From the NCBI RefSeq assembly GCF_043641665.1, contig NC_092192.1, forward strand, positions 20,256,978-20,320,977: a DNA stretch of 64,000 nt, written 5' to 3'. Source of the stretch: Enoplosus armatus. Its lineage: Eukaryota; Chordata; Actinopteri; Centrarchiformes; Enoplosidae. Made by a program: the position numbers and the translations under genes. The notes beneath the pieces are model-generated. The model saw only the letters and a list, made by a program, of their open reading frames with translations. It did not search any database and was not told the DNA's origin. Of this stretch, positions 1 through 12,840 are shown in pieces (positions within the stretch are counted from its first letter, which is position 1; the number at the start of each line of letters is the position of its first letter).

Positions 1-72
1 CATGTTCGCCTGAATCAGTTAAGCCATATTTGAAGAACAGGACTCTGGTGTCCAAAATGATGCAGAAGATGG

Positions 73-73
<1 letters not shown>

Positions 74-110
<37 letters not shown>
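74..110. repeat. (TA)n microsatellite
   Basis: Alternating TA with two interruptions (TATATG, TATATACATA), then an uninterrupted AT run of about 20 bases. It is a simple dinucleotide repeat with no coding content. Confidence 0.95.
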
Positions 111-3100
111 TGGTTACAGCTGATTAAAGCTTATAGTTTGCCCCCATAATTTATCATATCTTTAAATGACCCTTTCATTGCTAAATAAACAAACATCTAC
201 CTAAAATTACAAAATGCTATTTTACCTCCTGAATTGTATTTTTATCCTGGCAATAGACACTACAGTTCTCAAGATAATAAGGTGCCCACAAGTTGACAAA
301 CAATGCAGTATTGATTGTTTCTGCCTCATACTTCAGGCCAGAGAAATGAACCTTTCTGTACTTGACCTCTCTCCTCTTACTGTCTCCCTTGCCTTCTTTC
401 CTCCTGTTGATCCTTCATTGCGCCGTTACTTACGGCTGTGATCAAGAAATCCCCCCTATCCAAAGCAGAAACACCCCACACAGTCTCCCCTTACACAAGT
501 CTGTTCCACAGGTGGGAGAGAGCGAGTGCAGTGTGGTTCAGTGTATCACAGCGGGCTACTTTTCCCCCTGGTTCACAATACTCATTGATCTGCTGATGCT
601 GCGCTGTTCCCTAGGCAGTCTGAGGCATCTCTCCACTCTCTTTCTTTCTCTGCTTACTCACCCCCAGCCTGGCAGAAGTCATCTGAGGACAACTGCAGTG
701 CGAGAAGACGGGAACACATCGCCGGTGGGCGGGGTGTTGTTTGTTTCATGAAATATGACCCCAGTGGACTGTGGAAGAGGCAGTTCATACTGACAGCATG
801 TACATTTATTTTGCTGGTGCTGGGGGGAAAGAGACGCAAACAAATAGATTTTGAAAAGGCTTTAACAGCTTTGCATCTGGATCCTAATGAGAAATGGGAT
901 GTTTGCTAAATATGCTCAGCAGGAAATATTTCTTACTAAATATCTCTTGGAAGTCCTATGTAGCCTGTGATGAATTTACTCCAAATCACATGGCCATAAT
1001 TTACATTTAACTCATGAAATTTCTAGGATTTTCTTAGATTCACGACTATTGCCATGTGACCTTTAACCCATCTCAAAGACATTCCTGAGGAAGAAAACAA
1101 TCTTTACAGAGCAAAATATTGGAACAGACTTCTTCCAGTGGGCTCAGATGAAACTGATTACACCTAAACCACATTTTATACTGTATATAAGCTCATTTGG
1201 ACAAACGTTTGTTGAGCTGTATTTTTTCCACCTGCTAATCGAAAGAGTCTTCCCCTCCTTTTGTTCATTCTTTCTCTCAATCCCTCCATCTGTAACAGCC
1301 TGGCTCGGGCTGCTGGATCTCCAGGATGGATGGAGAGATTTAAAGATAGGCCGACTCAAGATCAGGGAACGGGGGCTAAAATGAGGGCTTGGTTTAGAGG
1401 CTGTATATCCCCGCTGACAGAAAAGAAGTGGGTAAAGGATAACCATAGCCTCTTGCTCTTTTCCCCCTTCTTAACATCTCCGTCTTCCTGACACCAGTTC
1501 TTAATTCTTCTCTTTGGGAACCCCAGCATTCCTGTGATGGAAAGTCACTGCTGGATCCTATTTCCTACCCGTCTCTGCTGAGAGCACACAGAGACACATG
1601 GAGATTGTTACTTATTCAAAAGGCCATGTAATCCAACCAGCTTCCTTTAGGACTTGACTTTTTTTCCTCCCTGACCATAAAACATTGTTTATTTCAACCA
1701 GGGTTCATTCTAACTGCAGTGATCTCTGTAAACTAGAATTAGCACATGTGTATTTAGAGAAAGATAAGTCATCACAACCTTTGGTATTCTGACAACCTGC
1801 TGACATCATGGATTCAATGTTGAGGCTTCAGTCACTGAAGGCTTGGACTGGGTGCACAAGAGTAGAATGAATGACGAAGAATTTGTGGTACGTACAGGAC
1901 GATAATGATGGATCGCTGAGTGCCCGAGTTCTCCACTAGCTCAGGATCACATTCAATCAGAGTTGAGGGGGCGGCGCAGTGGTTGGTGACTTGTTGAAGT
2001 CTTTGAGGGAGACATTTAACTCTAAAGCCTGTTCATGATCTGACTCGATAAGAGGATACACTATGTACCTTACATGTACTATGGCTTGTACACATAAATG
2101 CTGTATATCCAAATGTTTTTTGGTGACCAAAATGGGTTACACTACTTTTACAAAGAACTGTTATACTCATCAATACGCTCACTGTCTAAGAGCCAGTCGG
2201 AAGGCAAAGTTGTTTTTTTTTAGAAAGAGCTGGTGAGATGCAAAAATCATTTAAATATGGGGATAATGGCGCACATTTTCAAACTGTCTCTCCTGGAAGG
2301 TATTCATAGTGTTGCACTGGGTTGTTCACACGAAGAGTTACAAAAATAATTGTGTAAAGATTAAAAAATGAAAAAAAAGAGAGAGCCAAAGAGAGAAGTT
2401 CAAACCCTGCTTACTATTTCAAGACGCACATCCTGTGATGAACTTCCATCCTCTGGAAATACAAAGTCAAAGTTTTCCACGGGAAGTTACGGCCTCTAAA
2501 ACTTTTTCTTCACTTCTTATGCGTTGTACTGGGAGCTGTGCCATTTTTCTTTCATTCAGTAGACGTTAAATCTTGTAGAGGAATATATTTTAGTTTAGTT
2601 AGTTTGAATATATCAGATGCAGATATGTGAGTTCACAGTAATATCTGGAGCTCCAGTCAAAAACCTGCGCATTTAGTGCCTCTGTCTGACATGTGTGACT
2701 ATTATTACCCTGTTCAGCGTTTGATCACCTGTACAGGTCACTTACTGCCCACTTAATCCTCTCTAATTAAAGTATTAGAGGGTGGAATGAAAACTAACAG
2801 ACCCCTCACTCCTTCAGGACAAGAGTCCATCTGTTCCATAAAACTCACCCCATATAAAAACACAAAAAGTCCTTATCGCCTCTGCAGCGCTGCCGCTCAA
2901 AGCCCATTATTATTCTTCCCCTCTCCCCCTGTGATGTAAAACAGCTGTTGTATAGAAATCTCATATTTGGTGTGGGGTTCTGTAAGTGCACAAAAAACAG
3001 TCATATTACACTCAGTTGCGCTTTAATCAACACATCAGTTGGCAGTTCATGTACAGTACAGGTGTGGAGTATTGACTGTGTCTGCATGTGAAGATTGGAT

Positions 3101-3660
3101 GATGTGATGTAGCTGGAGGTTGTGGAGGAGATTAGGACACCTCAACACCTCAAAGGCAGACGATTGCACTGCATATTTTTCCAATATCATCACGCACAAC
3201 ACTCCTCTCTTTTTCAGTAGCAAAACATCACAAGGCGCGTATCCGATGTTTACACTGCATGAAATATTCATTTTAACTAGTCATTTAGTCTCATATTGCC
3301 TCTCTCAAATTATTTTTTTAAATGAGTGAACCAAAATCTGCCAATGTAGTGTGATAATTGCACTTATTTCCACTGCAGTGTAAGTTGCTTAAATGAAGGC
3401 TGTTTTCAGATTAATATCACTTGACCTAAGAACATTCTTGAAATTAGAAATTAGTTAATTTGCTTTGGAATAAAGTGGAATTATGTCGCCCCGCTGGCAG
3501 TGTTCTACTTGTTTCATGAAAAAATAAGATTTTAAAACCCAAGTTTTAAGTTGTTAAGATGGACATTTTCTGCAGTGTAAAAATATAGAAGCGGCTGTTT
3601 GTTTGTCTGTATTTCTCTGCCTTCCCTCTCAGGATGTTTCCCTTGCGCTTAATGTTTCCT
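111..3660. other. Unassigned non-coding sequence
   Basis: No frame here looks like a protein family; the longest, 362-751 on the plus strand (129 codons), is low in coding character. A short stretch near 1965-1990 (GGGGGCGGCGCAGTGGTT) resembles the head of a common fish SINE or LINE-associated repeat, but it is too short to assign. Purine-rich AAAAAAAAGAGAGAG sits near 2372. Otherwise I see single-copy AT-rich DNA. Confidence 0.6.
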
Positions 3661-3676
3661 ATCTCTCTCTGCACAG

Positions 3677-3789
3677 TGTTTTGTCCAGAAAGCCAATTTT
3701 CTCCCGGATATAGCAGCTTCAGGAGACCAAAGGAAACCTTTTCCAAACCTAATATCTCGCACCTCCAGGGACCCCGAGTTTACATGTAG
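3677..3789 (+). other. Candidate terminal exon (weak)
   Basis: A long pyrimidine tract ending TCTCTCTCTGCACAG (AG at 3675-3676) makes a good 3-prime splice site. It is followed by 36 open codons, starting at 3679 after two bases of a split codon, up to TAG at 3787-3789. The translation includes the stretch SQFSPGYSSFRRPKETFSK, which is polar and not low-complexity, but I recognise no family. There is no nearby downstream polyadenylation signal; the first AATAAA is near 4484. A chance pyrimidine tract next to a short open frame is the more likely explanation. Confidence 0.12.
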
Positions 3790-6700
3790 AAGCACCTCGA
3801 TCTGACAAACTCCCTGCAGGCTCTCGTTGGATCTCTCTAAACCAGCACAACATAACTCATGGCACCCACACATCCTCACCTGCAATCCCCCTCTTTGCAT
3901 TTCAAAGTGTTGTGGATTGAGTAATATTAACTTTGCTGGTGATGTGTTGAGAGGAGATTTCCCAGAATGATAATTGAATAGTTTGTAATTGAATCATATC
4001 ACTTCTATACAGAGTCAAAAAGTTTGAGAATTAATGAGATAATAAGGGCCAGTGTATGTGGGTTCATCTGTGTTTTAGCCCCCTCCATCAGTGAACTACA
4101 GCCTCATGAATAAGCACTTGTAAATGTTGTTGGCGATATCAATCATTGTCTCAAAGTACACTTTGTGCTTTCTAACCGTTCCCATGGTCCTTTGACTGCA
4201 GGACATTGATGCCTCATTGCCTCAATGCACCTAAAGGACGCAGGATCCCATGACATCATCAGAGTTTTTTGTCACTGTAGAAACCCTTCAGACTCTAGCG
4301 GGAAAATGTCCACGGCACTATGTGGATTTTGCCGTGAAACTACTGTTATTGAGACTCTACACTACTTAATGTCAACTTGTCCTCCGTGTGAAGATTCAAA
4401 AACACAAGCAAGACTCTATTTTGTTAATAAACTAAAACCATAAGGAGAATCTTTAACAGATTCAAGCCTTTTTTGTCAAAGTAAATAAAAGCCTTGAAGC
4501 ATAAATTGACATAATTTCTCTTCTCATTTTCACTGTCTGGCAGCACTTCAGTTATAGATTTACAGCTGGCTGGAGTTCAGCTTTACTACTCTAACATCTC
4601 AGAGGAATATCACCACCTCCTCAGAAATGGTTTTGAATATAAACGAGTGTCAACAGGAAATGTTTATCATAGCCATCTGCAGCATTGACTCTCATGGCTG
4701 ATATTCACACGGATATTTCACTGTTAACAATTTAATAAATTGCAGCTTGTGTTAATACCACCCGCAGCTATTTATATATGACAAACACTGTATATTTACA
4801 GTTGAATGTAGTGGTACTTGAATTAATAGTTGTCTTTTCATTGTTTTGCCAGGATGGAACTATATATGGTCTGTAACACAAAGAAAAATGTCAGGGTTTC
4901 ATTTAGAACTTAATTAGTTCTTTTACACCATGCTGACATATAATATACAAACTGCATTAAGATATAATGCATATATTTGATATGTAGATATTAGAAAGCT
5001 CGTCTACAGATAATCTCATAAAAAGAAGTATGTTATTTTGGAGTTAATATTTATGAGTAAAATAAATCTTCCTGTAAGATTATTACAGGATCTTTATTTG
5101 CTTAGAGAGAAACTCGCATTGAGTTCTTACAGCAGTATAGTCCGTAGCATTGGCTTTGTCTATGAACTGGACTGACCAGGCGAACTTATTGATTTTACCT
5201 GGTAAACCCTCTTCAGTCAGTCAGAGTTGAAGGTGAAGAGAGTTTAAAGATGGATTTTTATTAAAGCCTTGAGCCATGGAAACGTACAAAAGTTGGTTGC
5301 ACTGCTGTCTTAGAAAAGTGGCTTTAATGCAGCAATCCTCAAGACACTATGCTTTTTCTTTACGAACATGGTAGGCAGCGGTAACACAACTGCCCCTCCA
5401 TTTGAACAGTGGGTAGTAAATCATCAGGAGAATTTTCCATGGCAACCATGCTGGTTAATGGTTGTGCTTCGGCTTAAGAATATGCCTGGTGAGAGAGAGT
5501 GAGAGAGGGAGAGAGATGATAATAGGAAAGTCTTATGAATAATCATTAGATTAATGTCATCCGCATCAACTGCACGTCAGTGACTATGAAATTGAATTGC
5601 GTTTTAATTTGTTTGATTCTAAATCAATCTAATTATAAATTGGAGGATGAAAAATGTGTGTATCAGGCAATACCTGCTGTTGTGTCATTGCCACCGCAGT
5701 ATTGATGTGTCACTGTGGCCTGGAGTATATGGGCATGTCTGTGTGTGTGTAGTGGGGACCGTTTCTGTGTGCGCTGTATATACAGACAGCGTCTCCAGGT
5801 GTCGACTGATGGAGAACTCTCCATATTACAAACCTGTTGCTGTCAAAATAATGATCACCTGCTCTTCATCACTCCCTCCCCCTATCAGCTCTCATAGTTG
5901 CACGTCTCTTTTTTTTTCTCTCCTCACCTCTACTTCACTTGACATGTAGAAGAACACCCAGCGCGTTTGATGAACGTCATCTCTAATTATAGTCACTCTG
6001 CTCATATAAATGTCATAAATGAAACCTCTTTACTTCAGTACACAGTGATTTTTGAATGTATTAAATCCTCGTGCCACTTAATGTTTAAATGTTTATGGGG
6101 TGATTTACTGTCGGCTGTACATGGTGAGCAAACATTATTATGGACAGAAAATGAGTATTTGCACACTGGAGTGGAAAAATACACTTAAAGGTGATAGACA
6201 GTTCGACTGTTGTTATAATTCCGTGATAATGCCCAGTTCATCAGTTCCATCTGCGAGAGCTTGCTGTCAGCTTTCTAATTTTGGTGCAGTCGCTTCACTG
6301 ATTCCTTCTCAGGAAATCAAAACACAGGGATCAGTTATAATCAGCCCATAGGCACATGTTTCCTTACTAGAAGCAGAATATATTGTGTACTTTTTGTCAG
6401 CCTATGTCACTCATAAACAGTCACTCCCATCCACTTACTTGTTTCTGGATGAGAGGACACCACTGGGAGTCAGCGTCCTTCGTTTGCACTCCCTCTCTCA
6501 CTTGCTGGGAGTTGGGTCAAAGGTCAAACAACTTATATGCTAAGTCAACAAGTGCTGCCATCTGCCTGTTCATTAGCGCTGACCTTTCACTAGTTAAGTG
6601 GGGTCACTGAGGAGCAGAATAAGAGCAGTGTCCGTTCACAGCATATAGACACGTAATGGCCTGCCCTCAGTTGTGTGGGCTGGATGAGCCTGTAACAAAG

Positions 6701-7160
6701 AACAAATATTTTAGCACTATACGTCACTCTGTTTTTCATAACAGTTGTCAAATTGACCTGATGGCAAGTGTTTGTAGGGAAATTCAAACAGTGAATGCAA
6801 ACATGCGTAAACAATACACCTTATTCCCATCCAGAGATACTATATTATTACTAATATTTACCATTAAAAATATATAATTAGCATCATGGGAAATAATGCA
6901 AGTTTGACACAACAGACACACAATATAAGTGTGTTTGAGAGCTTGTATATGTCATATACTTGCATTTGTTCACCTCTTGTGAGGACTATGTAACAAGACT
7001 AAGGCCTGCTTGGGACGTGAGTACAGTTTCCGTGCTTAATGAGTGTGTGGGGGGGCAGTTAGCATATCACTGGTAACTAACAGCGTATGTGTGGTTCTGC
7101 ATGTTCAAACACATGCACACAGAGAAACCAGACCTCTCGTAATACCATAATACCCACGTC
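3790..7160. other. Unassigned non-coding sequence
   Basis: AT-rich sequence without recognisable genes. It contains an impure GA tract at about 5491-5518 and many ATTA/TAAT motifs (for example around 5520-5545 and 5610-5640) that could be homeodomain sites but occur by chance in AT-rich DNA. Reading frames of 60-100 codons here look random in composition. Confidence 0.6.
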
Positions 7161-7164
7161 AGAC

Positions 7165-7196
7165 CACACACACGCACACACACACACACACACACT
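7165..7196. repeat. (CA)n microsatellite
   Basis: About 16 CA units with one CG interruption. Further purine simple repeats (GGGA and GAGA) follow at 7266-7290 and 7370-7397. Confidence 0.95.
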
Positions 7197-7369
7197 CTAA
7201 CAGCAGCAACACACAGGATAGCTGTAACACTGGAGGAGATGAGGATTTTGCTGACAACAATTTACTGCTGATACAGGGGAAGGAGGGAGGGAGGGCAGTT
7301 TGAGGAGTTGGCCCAGCGTAATGGCCTTCACCCGACCACCTGGCCTGATTTCACAGAGTCATGTGGAGG

Positions 7370-7397
7370 TGAGAGAGAGAGAGAAGGAGAGAGAGCA
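7370..7397. repeat. Impure (GA)n tract
   Basis: GAGAGAGAGAGAGA, one AAGG interruption, then GAGAGAGA. It is a simple purine repeat. Confidence 0.85.
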
Positions 7398-7825
7398 AGT
7401 GATATTTCCCGGCCTGGCCAGACATGAGTGATAGGAGATGAAGATAGCACTGAAAGAGGGTAATGATTGTGATCTCTCTTTCTCTCTGTCTCGCTGAGTC
7501 GGTGTCTGGGTTAATGGGAGTCAGGTCAGGGGGTCTGGGGCCTCAGTGTGATGGTCATCTGGTCATCTGGGCTGACTCATTGTGGAACAAATGGATGCTG
7601 ATAGTGTGGTCACCAGCATCACTCTGTGAGCTGCAGGTGTCCGGCTACGTGGATGGCGGAGATGCAGCAAAAACACAGAACAGAGGTAGGAGAGTGCAGG
7701 TGTTTCAGTTGCATTAAAAAAATCTATGCAATTTAGAGCTATCATTAAGGTCCTGTGGATCATTAGCTGTGAACTAATGATGTATCTCACAAGAAACAGA
7801 AATAAATAAACAAGACTGAGCATCT

Positions 7826-8105
7826 CTGTGAGGCTGTACGTAGGCACAATGGTGCTTTGAGCTAAACGCTAACATGCTTGCTAACATACTCACAATGACA
7901 TGTTTAGCAGGTAATGTCTAGTATGGCCACCATCTTAGTTTTGTGTGTTAACATGCTAACATTTGCTAATTAACCTCAAAGCGTAGTTGATGCTGATGGG
8001 AATGCCATTAGTTGTGCAAGTATTTGTTCATAAACATGACTAAATAAAGTATTAGACAAATTGATTACCATTTATAACAGTGCATCCTGAGAGGGGCATG
8101 AAGTA
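7826..8105 (-). mobile_element. GTTAGC-family MITE-like copy A
   Basis: Read on the minus strand this matches the other GTTAGC copies in the window. It holds the GTTAGCATGCTAAC-like core (7951-7964 on the plus strand, with one mismatch), the downstream GCTAACATGC...CACAATGACA segment, and the upstream segment that in the other copies reads ACCAAATACCTGCA. It continues into the CCCCTCAGGATGAA-type block near 8085 and is truncated before the far end. It is diverged and non-coding, so mobility is inferred from copy number and orientation, not from any encoded transposase. Confidence 0.8.
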
Positions 8106-9010
8106 AGCAAAAGTAAGTCAAAGATAAAAGTTAATATTCTAATGAGGTACTTCGAATTTTAGATTAGGAGACAGAGGAAGTTTGATGTGATTGCTGGATT
8201 GTAAGCACCACTCGATTTATTCAGATTTCTCAAGGAAAAACTTGGTATTATATCACTAGGATAATAGTGACCTGAGCTGCAGATCAGGTAAAGGATGAAG
8301 GATGATGAAATGACTTGTTGAACCTTGGTACCATTTGACCATTGAGCTCTATGGGAAGCATGGATTGAAGAAATATGGTAAGGACAATGAATTAACTTAC
8401 CTGTCATCTACTATATCTGGAGATTCAGTTAGAGATCATATAATGTAATATTATATAATACGAGTTACACATCCTCTGCAGTGAATTCGTACATATTTCT
8501 CTGTAATAGTATTGTCAGGAAATAAAATGTCTTCATAGGCTGAGGGAGCACAGGTGTAAATGCAGTTAGCTCTTGGTTACACTGGTACCCAACCAGAAAA
8601 TCAGCCCTCATTCTCACTGTACGACACCTTAGCTCAGAGGCCGCGGTACTTCTAAATTTGTTCCAAGGCAGCATGTTGAGCATTCCTCTCCTGTCTTATG
8701 TCATTAAGAAAACAATTACTCTGCTCCCCATACCTCGTGGCAGCAGTCACAGTCACCATATGGCGTCACTGAATACTGCATATCACCAACACATTTATGT
8801 TAGTCTGCAGGCATATTATTGTCCACATTATTTAATTCGATTCCTTTCATGCACTCTCATCTCAGAACAAGGCACTTGACTCTGTATGTAGTACAACTGG
8901 CTGCAGAGACAATGCTTTGAAAGTGTCTTGTTTCTTGTTATGCTATGGGGTCTTACATGCTGAACTGTATTAATAGCACAGAGATGAAACAAAACATGGA
9001 GGCAAGTGAG
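8106..9010. other. Unassigned non-coding sequence
   Basis: Single-copy-looking AT-rich DNA between two interspersed repeats. No coding frame, structural RNA or tandem repeat was recognised. Confidence 0.6.
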
Positions 9011-9014
9011 ATGT

Positions 9015-9985
9015 GAAACGCACAGTATGTAATTTCTGCCTCTAGGAGTCTCTTAATCACAACAGTAACAAAAGATGTAGTTTGATGATGTCGTGAAGTA
9101 GCGGGGATCATGGGAGTTGTTATCTTCAACCACCATTGCCACCATAAAAATCTGACGTGACACAGAGATCATGTTCACGGACGAGGAAATGTATTAAAGT
9201 TGTATTATGTTACGTTTATTCACGTTACGTCATTTCATTTTAGTGAAATAGTAACGTTAGTTAATGTAACTTTAACTCGCTAACTTACCATTGAATTACC
9301 ACAACTTACCAGATGAGCTGACTACACACACAGCTGATGTCACTGTAGCTAACGTTATGTGGCAAATTCAATCGCGGGGTAGACCAGCGCTGTTCTAAAT
9401 CTAAAAACACTAAAAATACTTATCGTACGCATTAGCTTAGTGGACGAGTCGCTTGTCATAGTAGCACATTATTGTAAGCTAGGTCAATTTTGAAATATCT
9501 TATTGATAAATCAGGTCTCTACTGATTGCTGTGTTGTAAAATGGCATGCGATTACTGTTATTGAGTATAATTCTGTGACATTGTAATCCTTCCTTCCTCA
9601 CTCTCATCTGGTGTTTCCTCGGACGTTATAGCAACTCGAGGGGAAAATTGGATATGACGCTACTGACAGGCGACCAAATGAAACGCACCATTACCTTGAA
9701 TAAAATGAGGTATTTCTCTGGATTTGAACATTGTTGGAAAACATTTGGGATAATGTAAGTACACAACGTGACAAAATATATAATGACTAGTCGTTTTTAG
9801 ACATTTTAGATTTGATATTATAGATGAAAAAAGGCACAGGACTAAGAATTTGATTCCTGTTGCGCTACCTTTCTCATGCTGGGAAAACTGAAACTGGATC
9901 CCATCCATCAGTTCACACTGTGTCCTTTCATGGTTGGAGTTTCCAAATGACACACAAATGACGCTAAAAACAAGATTGACATGAC
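9015..9985. repeat. Probable ~1 kb interspersed fish repeat
   Basis: From the GTATGTAATTTCTGCCTCTA block at about 9026 to the TGGTTGGAGTTTCCAAA block at about 9931, the wording resembles a dispersed non-coding repeat that I recall from other percomorph sequences. It has several CpG-containing words (ACGTTACGTCA, AACGTTAG, GACGTTATAGCAACTCG) unlike the surrounding CpG-poor DNA. There is no second copy in the window and no terminal repeat I can define, so class and exact ends are uncertain. Confidence 0.45.
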
Positions 9986-11790
9986 GCTGCCAAGATTAAT
10001 GATGCTGTGTCGACAGTGCTTAGAGAAGACTTTAAATGTGAATACAAGCACCTGAAGCTTGGGTTTCTTGGATTCAGACTCACTAAAATTTTAATTGGCA
10101 AATTAATCCTGTGAACCAAAGTTCCAAAAACTGCATGTAGACTGAAGAGAATCAGTGCACTACTAAAGTAGTTACTTTATGACCTGCAGATGAGGAAAGA
10201 ACAATGCAATTATTTTGTTATGTTTTATTGATATTCATTTGCACTTCAAAAATCCCTTTTTAAAAAAACTAAACTGCTAGTTTTCATTCTTTAATTCTGC
10301 AAAAGATTGACCCATCCATTCCCAAAGGAAAATACAACCTAAGAATGATTGAAGGTTAACGAGTGAACAGCTAAACCCACAGTTCAGCTCTAAAAGTCCA
10401 TTGAAAACATTCTTGAAACTTGGCTTTCACCATTTCAGTACTTGTCCCTCAGGTATGGCAGAACCTGACTCACATAGGTATGTAATGCCAAATTGAATCC
10501 GAACACCCACAGCTGAGATGGAGGACTCTGCCTACTGCTAGTGGGATCCCCAGAACTGTGTGAGTGTGCAGGTGTCAAAAAGCATCTAACTGACATTAAT
10601 AGCATGAAATTAATCAGCACTTAGCAAAACTCTGATGAAGACCCAATCCACTCAAGTTTACTCTCTGGTGATCAGGAAAGTAATTCCACTGCTCTTGCAA
10701 AGCAGTCATGTGTTTCACAGTGTCTTTCCTCCATTCCTCACTGTGGGAGGAGCTTTTTTTTTTAATGGCTGGGAGAGAAACATGCCATCAACCCCAGAAT
10801 CTAGGTTTTATTTATATAAGCAGAAGTGTGAATCCAGTATTGTGGCATGCTTGACCTGGATAGGTATGTTTAGTTTGTTGAAAAGCGTTTGTAACATGTC
10901 TGGTAAGACAGACTATAGTCTTTCTGGCCACAGAACATCCCAGAAACTGGCCACAAGGTCACTGTCCTTGTTGTCAAGGAAAGCGTTAACCTCGTCTTTC
11001 AGCTCCCACAGTTAAGACCATCCTCCTGGACACCAGGTGACCTCATAGTAAAAATGTAGATGTCAGTCACCTTCTCTTTGCTTGGAAAGGTCTCCTCTTC
11101 ATAATGTCCTCCGTCCTCACAACCAAACCCTCTCCCGTTGCTAGCCTGCGTTTATATATACAGAATATGATGTGTGACTTTGACTCCTGCCTCTACAAAG
11201 CCTGATTTGTGCCCTGTCGTGCTTGTTATGCCAGGTAGTGCATATAAAGGCTAGGGTTTATCAAATTGGTATCTCCCTATGAAGAAAAGCTTTCTCGTTT
11301 TGTTTTCAGATCAGAGAAATGTCTCTTCGGTGTCTGTCAATTTATGGAATCCCAGCCATTTATCTAACCTTTTTTTTGGTGTGTTACAACAAAAACATTT
11401 GTTTGGCAACAGTGTCATTTAAAAGAAGGACTGCATGTATTATGCTTGCTGCCACTTCGCCAAGAGTGTTGATCAGCTGCTCTTCATTGAAGTGAGGTTT
11501 CTTTGCCTTGGCAACGCTGGAAGCCTACTTAGTAGAATGCCTTCAGGCAGCTCTGATTCCTTTTGAACAAAAGGGGAGTAACACAGATACAGTTCAGCGC
11601 AGTTCAGAATCACTAGTTTTGCTCACATTGATAGAAATGTAGAAAATTTGAAAAAAAAAAAAACATGAAATATTGCAAAAAGGTTTTTATGCTTGGCTGT
11701 GGTGGAAGATTTGGTTTATGCAGTGCAGTTGAAACAAATAAATCATGACGTACATGAAGCATGTGACTCAAAGGTCCAGAGATGAAGAAT
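9986..11790. other. Unassigned non-coding sequence
   Basis: No recognisable gene. The 126-codon plus-strand frame at 10635-11015 has no recognised domain. A short A-run (13 A) lies near 11651. Confidence 0.6.
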
Positions 11791-11797
11791 AGCAGCA

Positions 11798-11976
11798 GAT
11801 GAACACATCAGATCTGTGTGGAGCGATGAGGAGACTGTAACCATCCTCAAATTAATAGATGAAGCAAACGCAAATGCCATAGTGGATGGAAACACATTCA
11901 TTTACATTTTCTTTTGCCGAATATCTCGAAATTCAGTTAAAATCTGCGCTACATTTGTATGGAAACCTAGCTACTG
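11798..11976 (+). mobile_element. Repeat relic with Myb/SANT-like fragment, copy 1
   Basis: The frame beginning at 11810 reads RSVWSDEETVTILKLIDEA and stays open to TGA at about 11974. A tryptophan followed by acidic residues and a hydrophobic helix pattern (W-S-D-E-E-T...L) is the start of a Myb/SANT or trihelix-type DNA-binding domain. Such domains occur in the accessory protein of PIF/Harbinger transposons and in related host genes. About 80 bases are closely repeated at 24253-24336, which marks this as a dispersed element rather than a host exon. The later part of the frame no longer looks like a Myb fold. Assignment to Harbinger is inference. Confidence 0.5.
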
Positions 11977-11979
11977 ATG

Positions 11980-12670
11980 CATCAGCTCAGGTTTCACACT
12001 GATCTGTATAACAGAGGCTGAAATCCATTTCATTGGCCACAGCCGTTTTTGAGAAGAAGAAAAAAAAGATTGTCTTGTGGTGTTTTCCTGACCACCTCTA
12101 ATAACCTAAAAGTGTTCATTACTCTAGTTTGTGAAAAGCTTACAGCGTTGATAAGATTGTGTTATTAGTAGAGTGTTGCTTAGTGGGGATTTAAAGCCCC
12201 TACACGCTCACAGTACACCGCCACCCCCCCACCCACCCCAGGTGTTTTCACTTATTTTGGCTCCATCGTATTGCATTGTCCCAGTCAGCCATGACAGGGT
12301 TACAGTGAACCAGCAAGCACAATACCAGGACCCTGAAACTGAAGTAGCTTAATGGAATTCACCCATCATTAAATTTGCTATTTCCACCTGTGCTTTTTCC
12401 ACTGTGTCGTGTCAAAATGTCTTTTGTGAATAAGGCCAATGGGCACGTTTCAGTTTCTTTTTGTTCTAACCAGTTTTGCTAGTGTAAAGACTTCCTCACA
12501 ACTTCAACCTGAGCAGAGGTCTGATCACCCTGTGTGTTTAGGAGCCAGGCAGATTCGAATGTGCTGCTACACCCACACAACATGCTCCGCTCCTTGCAAC
12601 TCATATCCAACAGGGCATTTGTAATTGGGAAGTTTATTTTTCAGTGCCCTGCTCATTGTTTTACCAACTG
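11980..12670. other. Non-coding sequence with a small shared repeat block
   Basis: This stretch includes a C-rich patch (12221-12240) and, at about 12380-12435, a block containing TGTCAAAATGTCTTTTGTGA that recurs with one or two changes at about 25915-25945. That pair probably represents an old dispersed repeat family. No gene is seen. Confidence 0.5.
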
Positions 12671-12689
12671 TTTTTTTTTTTTTTTTTTT
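12671..12689. repeat. T homopolymer
   Basis: An uninterrupted run of about 19 T. Confidence 0.9.
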
Positions 12690-12805
12690 CACATTGCATA
12701 ATGGCTTTTGGGATCAAAACATCTCTGTTGTCTTACACACAGCCCATTTCACACACAGTAATTATTTCCTGCTAATATTGGCTCCATAGAAAACTCAAGA
12801 TGGCA

Positions 12806-12806
<1 letters not shown>

Positions 12807-12838
<32 letters not shown>
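12807..12838. repeat. (CA)16 microsatellite
   Basis: Sixteen perfect CA units. Confidence 0.97.

Positions 12839-12839
<1 letters not shown>

Positions 12840-12840
<1 letters not shown>

Noticed and set aside
1965..1995. Possible SINE head (GGGGGCGGCGCAGTGGTT)
   Set aside because: Fewer than 30 matching bases and no A/B box pair or tail.
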